From Chondrilla cf. caribensis (taxonomy: Eukaryota > Porifera > Demospongiae > Chondrillida > Chondrillidae): a stretch of 64,000 nucleotides of DNA. Made by a program: the position numbers and the translations under genes. The notes under the pieces were generated by a model. The model made no database searches and was not told where the DNA came from. It saw only the letters and a list, made by a program, of their open reading frames with translations. Below, one piece after another: positions 56,437 to 64,000 of the stretch. How positions within the stretch are numbered: the first letter of the stretch is position 1; each line of letters begins with the position of its first letter. The stretch is taken from NCBI GenBank assembly GCA_964020155.1, contig OZ026556.1, forward strand, positions 3,620,001 through 3,684,000. Reading direction: 5' to 3'.

Positions 56437-57984
56437 ACTGATGTACATACACATTACAGTAGGCATGTTAGGAAGCTTTGAACTATAAACAATTGAATAG
56501 TATTCCTAGTACTCTATGTATAATAGTCCAATGCAATAAACAAGCTAGTTTCTTCATTCTCATGATTATACTGTACTTTGTATTGACTTGATAATCATAT
56601 AACAACTGTTCAGTATCAAACAATATTACATACATGTGGAGTCAGTGGCACTTTGCATGATAACACTGGGCAGGACCACACCATGTCATAGCCTCACCAG
56701 AACATCAAAATACATGCTGAAACATCTTGTATAGAAGTACATTGATATATGGTACACATAAACATTCACAAATGTGTACACACACAACATGTGCAATAGG
56801 TTTACTTTGAAGAAAATGGCCAAAAATACCTGGTACACACTAATCTTCACGGAATGTACATACTTCATGAATAAAGAATTGGATTGTAATTCGTATTTTT
56901 ATTTTGTAAAAGGAAAATCCCTGCAGTTACCGTGTGGGTTCTTTTAAATGGATAAAGGAGAAAATCTTTATTTACTGCACATACATCAGCTATTTTCTCG
57001 CAACTACAGTAACCCATGCAAGCTCCACAGCCCATTATATGCACAATCAACCCACCTGTAGTTAAGCATTCCGCCTTTTCGCGAGAAGTTCAGCTATGCT
57101 CTAGGCATAGAACAGGCCTCCTGATCACGTTACTGTCACGAGGCTCAGATTACGTAGGCATGAATATGTAATTATGATGCCCACAATTCATTCGTGCGAC
57201 TGGTGTCTTTTCGTACAAAATAAGCATAAAAATAGGCGAATCTTGTCCAAAGAAAGATTTTAATAATAAACGATCTATGAAGGGAAGAAAAATGGTTGCT
57301 GCTGTTTATTCGTACATTTGAATTCGTGCGTTAGAAATGTCACTGATCATCATGCGGATTGCGTGCGACTCGCCCACACTACCTGTGACTTAATTGTTTA
57401 CATAGCACCTTAACCACAAAATTCTAGTCGACGCCCTCGAATCTCACATGTTATACCTGCGATCATGATGTTACCAACAGGGAAAACACACACCCAAAGA
57501 TTATGGAGTTACATGTGTACATGTAGTTCACCAGGACAATACACTTGACATTGTTGGTGACCTAGTAAATGGGTAAAGACTGGGTTATTGTGATGTTGAA
57601 CAATCAAGTTCACTAGGAGACTAAAGTTTCGACTATTTAATTCCACTCAGATTTAACTATGAAGAAAATTGAAAATTGCAGATACAACCAGCCTTAGCTA
57701 ACGGTAGTTTCACATGGTAGGAGGTTATTTGACATTGCAAAATGGAAATGCGAAGGTATTGTAGATTGTGGCTAATTATAAACGCATGTTTAGTACACAT
57801 AAGTAAGTGTTAGATATTGCATTGGTAAACGATGCTACATCAAGTATACTAACAAGACAGTGTCTTTGGAGCATGCCCACACAATACAATAATCTCTCTT
57901 ATATACTCTGTAATCAGTGCTCTATGTACAAACACCCCGATATGGAGGTTCAAGATGTACGGGATTAGGTCAACCTAGACTCAC
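56437..57984. other. L13 3' flank and CHTF18 intron
   Basis: B-block 3' flank to about 57055. Then about 57056-57465 is a unique segment, GC-richer in part (CCTTTTCGCGAGAAGTTCAG), which replaces the QLYS exon expected here. From 57466 the CHTF18 intron resumes, as at 47970-48400. No gene. Confidence 0.6.
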
Positions 57985-58134
57985 TGGTCTGAGTGTGGGT
58001 GCCAGTGTTTCAACCACCAGTGGCACTATCTCAACTGTCAAGCTTCGTCTGGTCATGAAGTTACGTGTTTTGGGCGGCATCTCAGACAGCAAAGATTCAA
58101 TGATGCTACTAGATCTTTGAGCACTTTGCACAAG
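57985..58134 (-). pseudogene. CHTF18: CHTF18 RNFMTRR exon, copy 4
   Basis: 150 bp and open: LVQSAQRSSSIIESLLSEMP, then TRNFMTRRSLTVEIVPLVV, ending LAPTLRP with a GTGAGT donor. The following QLYS exon is lost (replaced at about 57056-57465), so it cannot be joined in frame within this unit. Confidence 0.88.
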
Positions 58135-58965
58135 CTGCATAGAAGAAACAGAAACTATGCATGAGTGCATGTCTCATACATACATGCACGTATGTACATG
58201 TACTGAATGCCCTATTCTTGTTTGTAGTAGGTACACACTGTATGTACATATATTATACATGTACCTACATTGCCCACACTGTACAAGTCAGCTGGTTAAA
58301 GAAAATAATGTGTCACACCAAATTTTCAAGGAGCAGTTTTTGTATGTTAAACAAGTAATGTAAATCCATGGTGACCAGCATGGTGGTGTACCATACAAGT
58401 GCATACAGTACATCACATGCACACCACACACAACATGTATGTACATGTGTGCACGAGTGAGTACAGTGGCTATGTTGGAGTAAAAGTACGTACATTCACA
58501 CCATAAGTGTTCATAATTCAATTCATAATTACAATACAAATATAACATATGCACACATATAATATGTACATAATGGCCATGAATGTGGTACATCAAGACC
58601 ATGTATGTATGTATGTATATACACAAAGATCATTTGTATGAGGTCAATTTAGATTCCAATAAGCCGTCATAAGAAGTCTTGTATCTTGATTGGTCTTCTG
58701 ACAGCATTGAGGAAGCCCTCGTTATATCTGAACCACAGTGGATGTCTGATACTGCCTGCCTTGGGGTCCGCTCTACTGGGAGTTATATCTGAACAGGTTG
58801 ACAAGAACACATGATTGAGGGCACGGGAGGTTGTCTGCTTATGTGTGTGTACTTGTAGCATGTTAAAAGAGGTTAAGCTATACACTCGTAAACAGCATTT
58901 TCAACTAACAAAACAGTACCAGCCGTACAAATCTGTACTCACGGCAGTGGAAAATGAAAGTTTTT

Positions 58966-59023
58966 AGGGGCTGCCGCAGGCAGCCCCTATATTGTTTTCA
59001 TTTCGACTTCCGGTATGTAACGC

Positions 59024-59067
<44 letters not shown>

Positions 59068-59300
59068 GTGTTCCTACGTGTAACAGTAACAATGAATTTA
59101 TATAATAATTTATATTGCGCGAAATAAAGATGGCCGATTTCGAATGCCGACAATTAGAAATTGGGCTAGAATTCGTGCGCTGAAGCTTCCCCGAACGTAA
59201 TAACTTCAGCGAAGGTTCTTCTGAACCTAAGAAATACGCGCAAGTAATTCGAGTGCGGGGGGCGGCAGCCCCACGAGTTTTTGAACTCGAATTACTTGTT
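58966..59300. mobile_element. AAGTAATTCGAG element, reverse copy
   Basis: Reverse-orientation relative of 39429-39736, from GGGGCTGCCGCAGGCAGCCCC to CTCGAATTACTTG, with an (AT)n tract at about 59027-59063 in place of the (TCTA)n found in the other copy. Confidence 0.75.
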
Positions 59301-59354
59301 CTTTTCCCATCCACAACATCATACAGCACATACAGTAGACCTACAACTACCATT

Positions 59355-59640
59355 ACACCACCACTCCTCCCCTACCATGTACCACCACTCCTTCCCTACC
59401 ATGTACCAACACTCCTCCCCTACCATGTACCAACACTCCTCCCCTACCATGTACCACCACTCCCTCCCTACCATGTACCACCACTCCCCCCCTACCATGT
59501 ACCACCACTTCCCCCCTACCATGTACCACCACTCCTCCCCTACCATGTACCACCATTCCTCCCCTACCATGTACCACCACTCCTCTCCCCCTACCATGTA
59601 CCACCACTCCTCCCTACCATGTACCAACACTCCCTCCCCC
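59355..59640. repeat. 24-bp minisatellite, ~12 copies
   Basis: Same CCATGTACCACCACTCCTCC unit as at 20230-20577, including ACCAACAC variants. Open frames on both strands are artefacts of the 24-bp period. Confidence 0.9.
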
Positions 59641-61327
59641 ATCAAGTACACATCTGTACATGCACACAACAAGCATATTGTATGTGCAGTTGTACGGTTT
59701 CTATTATACATGTAGTTGGTCTCCACTCTGACTGTAGTCTGATTTCTACCTTTTCTCTTCTTTAGTTTGTTTTCTGATGCTCGAGTAAAAAAGTCCATAG
59801 CCGCCTGGATGGGTAGGGAGGTTGGAGGAATGCATCTGAGAATCCTTAATACAACAAGACAAGCAGAACAGTTTGAGCATGGGCTGTGGTACCACATACA
59901 GGATTCGTGTTTAGACATCGAGCTTTTCCTACATCTTGAATTGAACAGATCTGTAGAGCTCTGTACTATATATTTATATGAAGCTGTGAGTAAGCATAAA
60001 TGGACACATGTATATCCTGATTGGTGGCAACATCAGAGACTGACGGGCTACATATCATATGTGTCCCTGAGATCCACAGATGTGACAATTGATTAATACA
60101 TTAGCTAAATAACAGGTGACTAATCAGGATACATGCTAATTTATCACCCTCAGTATCCCATACAAAGGATCCACTCCCAGTACATTCTTCTAAAGGTGAT
60201 ATACGTAACATGAACATACTACATAATGTTGTAACTAGTACACTGACAAGTACCTTTCGTTTCCTCAATCTAGCTGGGGTTCTCTCAGTTTGTACCATCT
60301 CTGTCACTGTCAAGGGTATCCTCTTTGGAGTAGAGGACTTCAGCATACTGGTGTACTTGCCACCGGGTTCCTTTCCCTCATCAGGAGCTTGTTGACCTTT
60401 GTGCAGTACTCGTTCTGCTCTTCTCATCTTCTCCATCTCCACCTGCAGCAAGCAGACACAGATGAATGCACAGCACCTGATATGTTTTAACTATGTATTA
60501 TCTACAATGTGATAATAATCAAGCAACAATCTGTTTCATATCTTACAATAATTCACGGATTTTCTGCTAGTTTGATAGTTTATGAACTCCTCCTTTAGTT
60601 CACACACTATTGATGTCAAACTTGCCAAATGCAATCAGCAGCATACATGGAGTGTCCTCAGAGGTGAGGGGGGCATTTCAGTCTAGGCATTCTCTCCAGA
60701 ATTCAAAATAACAGTACAATTATTGGACATTATGTGTCCACAGGAGGAAGTGGCATAATTAGATGCAAAGTGTGATTATGACATAGGGGTTAACATGCCT
60801 GTTGGGCAGGTCATTCAACTAGTGTACAACAAACAGTATAATCATACTATGATTCACATATTTTGACAATGTTTGTTTGTTTACAAACTCCTCCTACAGT
60901 TTGTATGCTTTCATGTAGTAGAGGTAAGATATCGAAATGTTCAATGATGATCATGGCACAAAGGCAGCATTCATATAGAGGTGGCCTTCAGTACAGGCTC
61001 CACTGTATTTTACACACTGTCTCCTATCTCTTGCTTCACTTCAATTATTGATCTCAAACGACTAAAGTCAGTGTCGATGTGTTAGGAGGTTGGCTTATCC
61101 AGACTCCACTGTACAGTACGTAAGTCAGTGTATGTACATATTTGTGAAGGCAAGTAGCTGGGATCCATCCTCAGTACACAAATGTTTGGGAGTACATACA
61201 AAGCAGTAATAGATGTGACATATGCAAACAAATGTATGGTACCTCTCTGGATATCAACTGCTTGGCAGCATATGTTAGTTGCCTCCGTTGAGGTAGTCCT
61301 GAAAACCTCACCAGTAGGTCTATATTC

Positions 61328-62134
61328 CTGCATGGGAGTAGGGGAGAGGTGAAGGTTACACATACTACACCATCCATCCATTGATGTACTACACATATGC
61401 ATACATTCAGTGGAGCCTGTCCATGAAGACCACCCAGTGCCTATAACACAAGGTATTATATAGAAGTGCTATAACTACTTTAGACAATGTAATGGATGCT
61501 TTATGAGAGGTTGTACAGGACAAGTAGTCTTTATGAAAAGTTGTTACGGTAAGCTCAATTATCAATACATCATCCAGCATCCATCTGAATTACAGTAAGA
61601 TACACACATTCTTACATACTGCAATTGCATACGGTATAGACGCAGCCAGGGAGGATACAACTGTAGTGTACAGACACACCCAGGGAGGATACAACTGTAG
61701 TGTATGGACAACCCAGTGAGGATACAACTGTAGTGTACAGACACAGTCTGCATTATTGGATTTGTACAGTACATTGAGGAGATATTATCATTAGTAATAT
61801 TATTAGTCAGGTAATCCCAGTGTTTATGTAGAGGAAAACACTAAAATAATAACTAAAATAACACTTACCCTAGACAAAATAAAAAAACAAACTATAGAAA
61901 ATAACATTTGTCAGAAGTCATAAAAATGTAATTCTGGCAGAGTACCTCTAGATATGAGGGGAAAGACCTGAGGTTTACATAAGCTAATTGGAACTAAAAC
62001 ATTGGTAGCAGTAAACAGCCACAATGCAAAATGCAAATACATTATCAATTAAGTAAATTACTAAGTCTTCCCCTAGTGTGATACACCACCCCCAGACAAT
62101 TTCCCTATATCAGGAGAGTAAACACGACATCTCC
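61328..62134. other. CHTF18 intron and L14 upstream region
   Basis: Short 34-bp minisatellite (~3 copies, 61650-61745), then sequence shared with 33215-33600 and 41712-42110, ending in the B1 promoter. No gene. Confidence 0.65.
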
Positions 62135-62142
62135 TATAAAAG
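62135..62142 (+). promoter_or_regulatory. TATA box of L14 (B1 promoter)
   Basis: TATAAAAG in the context CTCCTATAAAAGTGGG, 116 bp before the ATG at 62258. Confidence 0.7.
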
Positions 62143-62257
62143 TGGGAAATAGACAGCATTTTATCAAGAGCTGCTGGTAATTCAGAATCTCAAATCGTGG
62201 TTGCTGCAAACTGCTTCAAGAATCCAGGATTCAGAACCTTGAATCACAAACTGAGAG

Positions 62258-63101
62258 ATGGAAAAGTTTCTACTTGTGCTTGGATTGTGTGTTATTGGCA
62301 CCATTGCAGGAGGTCCCTCTATGAAACAAGTACGTTCGTCTACTGTGGTATACACCGTACACACATATATGATATTCGGTATTTCGAGGGTATCTAACAT
62401 GCCACAACATGATATCTGTGCCACATTATGCAGATTTCAGTGTTGTCTCATAATGTCATGCATACCATATTCTTCAATATTAACAGTGTACACCACATGA
62501 AGGACCTCTCCTCTACCACAAGCTGATGACCTCAAAGTGGATACAGGATCATGCCGCCATCAATGGACTTGTGTCTGCTACTAATGCAGTCATGCACTTC
62601 AAGCCACCAGTAGATCATGCTCGACTCCTGAGAATATCGATATTCCAAAGAGGACAAGTCCCAGAAGAGGACATTGCAGTCTACATCAAAGTCTACCTTC
62701 GTGACCCACCAACTGGTGATTCTGATCCTATCATTAGTATCTGTGATGGAACTGTCTGCAATGCAATTGCTGTGTTAGATAGGGGGAACTATCAGAATAC
62801 TGCATGTGACTATGGTAGCTTCAACAGTGGGCCTGTTTGTACCAATACTCAGTTCCTTAGAAACTGTGGTGGAATTCCCATCACGTACACCACATACCCC
62901 AATGAGGTTACCCTCACATTCTACCCCAGCGAGCAGTTGGGAACCTTCCACATCATACCAGATGGAGGATACACCACTGTAGGCTCATTCACTAAGAAGT
63001 TGGACCTCACTCAAGGACTCTTTTTGGAGATGTACGGAAGTGATACCAGCGAACAATACTTGTTGCAGTACATGGAAGTTGAGATCAAGGCCAACCAGTA
63101 G
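62258..63101 (+). CDS. L14, B1-type two-exon secreted protein
   Basis: Exon 1 is 62258-62329 (MEKFLLVLG...IAGGPSMKQ) and exon 2 is 62487-63101 (AACAG|TGT), phase 0; 228 aa. Mature start CTPHEGPLLYHKL, with INGLVSA replacing ISGLVSA and RISIFQRG replacing RIPIFQRG. Loops: KPPVDHARLL (as in L6 and L12), PIISICDG, AVLDRGNYQNTACDY and CTNTQFLRNCGG, the last adding an extra Cys. The C-terminal loop reads MYGSDTSEQ. A GATAAA near 63326 may serve as the poly(A) signal. Secreted, function unknown. Confidence 0.85.
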
Positions 63102-63763
63102 ACTCTATTCTGATAATTTGCTATTTCAAACAGATCCACACCAAGTCAATAAAGGTTTCATGGACCATGCACATTCCAAGCATTTATATATCAGATAAAT
63201 TGGTATAGCTAGTAGTAGTAGTATAAATGTACACATTACAGTAGGTAAGGGTAGAAAGCTTTGAATAACTACAAACACTTCAGTAGCCACTCTACACTGT
63301 AACACATTACATGTAATAGCCGATTCGATAAACAAGCTAGCTTCTTCACACTCGTGATTGTACTGTATGTTGTATTGACTTGATAATCATATAACGACTG
63401 TTCAGTATCAAACGATATTACATACATGTAGAGTCAATGGCACTTTGCATGATAACACTGGGCAGGACCACACCATATCATAGCCTCACCACAACATCAA
63501 AATCCATGTTGAAACATCTTGTATAGAAGTAAATCAATATATGGTACACATGCACAATTACATATACATTCCATTCACAATCAACCCACACAGCAAAGGC
63601 AGACTGTTGTATGACAAACTGGAGGCAACCACATGGAATGCACTTACAGCTCTAAGCAGTACACCTACGCAGGAAGCACCTAAAAGTGGAATTCTGGCAG
63701 TTTACTTCTAGATCTGATGGGGAACACTTGAGGTTTACATAAGCTAATTGAAAATATGACTCT
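63102..63763. other. L14-L15 spacer with CHTF18 exon remnant
   Basis: B-block 3' flank. About 63648-63668 keeps the last bases of the CHTF18 QLYS exon (minus), as at 25999 and 43845, directly before the B2 promoter of L15. Confidence 0.65.
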
Positions 63764-63771
63764 TATAAAAG
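63764..63771 (+). promoter_or_regulatory. TATA box of L15 (B2 promoter)
   Basis: TATAAAAG in the context GACTCTTATAAAAGTGG. Confidence 0.6.
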
Positions 63772-63934
63772 TGGAAATAGACAGCATTTTATCAAGAGTT
63801 GGTAGTAAATCAGAATTTACTCAAATCTAAGTTGGAGTGTTCTTCAGTTTGATTTAAGAATCCAGAATCCAGAACTGCAATTGACAGGACAGTCACTGAT
63901 TACTAATTTTTAGTAGTGAATCGCAAACTGAGAA

Positions 63935-64000
63935 ATGGAAAGGTTTCTCCTTGTGCTTGGATTGTGTGTTATTGGCACCATTGCAGGAGGTCCCTCTATG
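63935..64000 (+). CDS. L15, B2-promoter L gene, cut by window end
   Basis: Start of exon 1 (MERFLLVLG...IAGGPSM, 22 codons), truncated by the window. The promoter is B2-type, but the signal-peptide end (GGPSM) is B1-like, the reverse of L11, which suggests exchange between the two exon-1 subtypes. Exon 2 lies outside. Confidence 0.75.
   Translation, partial: MERFLLVLGLCVIGTIAGGPSM

Larger units (their letters stand above)
58667..61327 (-). pseudogene. CHTF18: CHTF18 last four exons, copy 4
   Basis: Exons 61243-61327 (LTYAAKQ), 60254-60442 (VEMEKMRRAE), 59750-59804 (MDFFTRASENK, acceptor ATCCAG) and 58667-58788 (FRYNEGFLNAVRR, stop TGA). All open with matching phases. The intron between the last two exons carries the element at 58966-59300 and a 24-bp minisatellite (about 59355-59640). 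Upstream in the window only a 3' remnant of the QLYS exon remains (63648-63668), so this copy also appears incomplete, although more may lie beyond the window. Confidence 0.88.

Overview
The window looks like animal nuclear DNA, most likely from a demosponge. Genes are small and spliced, with TATA boxes, AATAAA signals and many short inverted-repeat elements. Two loci near 54-55.7 kb encode pieces of a short-chain collagen C4-like protein, a family best known from sponges. The sponge assignment is inference (about 0.7). No bacterial features, rRNA, tRNA or CRISPR array were seen.

Three things fill the window. (1) A tandem family of two-exon genes for small secreted proteins (called L1-L15 here; about 225-234 aa). 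Exon 1 encodes only a signal peptide; exon 2 encodes one Cys-containing, probably beta-rich domain that I cannot assign to a named family. Eight copies look intact (L2, L3, L4, L7, L8, L10, L11, L14), L13 has an intact exon 2 but no recognisable exon 1, L1 and L15 are cut by the window ends, and L5, L6, L9 and L12 are broken. (2) Minus-strand fragments of CHTF18 (CTF18, the large subunit of an alternative RFC clamp loader), repeated four or more times, each incomplete or damaged. (3) Dense repeats: minisatellites, a ~188-bp satellite, microsatellites and several DNA-transposon-derived elements (hAT-like, pogo-like and others).

Layout: 0-16.6 kb holds L1 (minus) and L2-L7 (plus), the A-type block, whose ~2.8-kb units share a dyad-containing promoter. 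16.6-19.8 kb holds a satellite array and simple repeats. 19.8-64 kb is a series of segmental duplications of a unit made of CHTF18 3' exons (minus) with one or two B-type L genes (plus) in the intron between the QLYS exon and the LTYAAKQ exon. Within this block, 52-55.7 kb carries collagen C4-like remnants and 26.9-33 kb carries a rearranged CHTF18 segment with the AAA+ exon.

The most interesting feature is the L family. Scaffold segments are almost identical between copies, while a few short loops differ sharply. Loop variants are shared between copies with different exon 1, promoter type and location, as expected from ectopic gene conversion or exon shuffling. This resembles a diversifying secreted recognition or effector repertoire, but that role is inference only.
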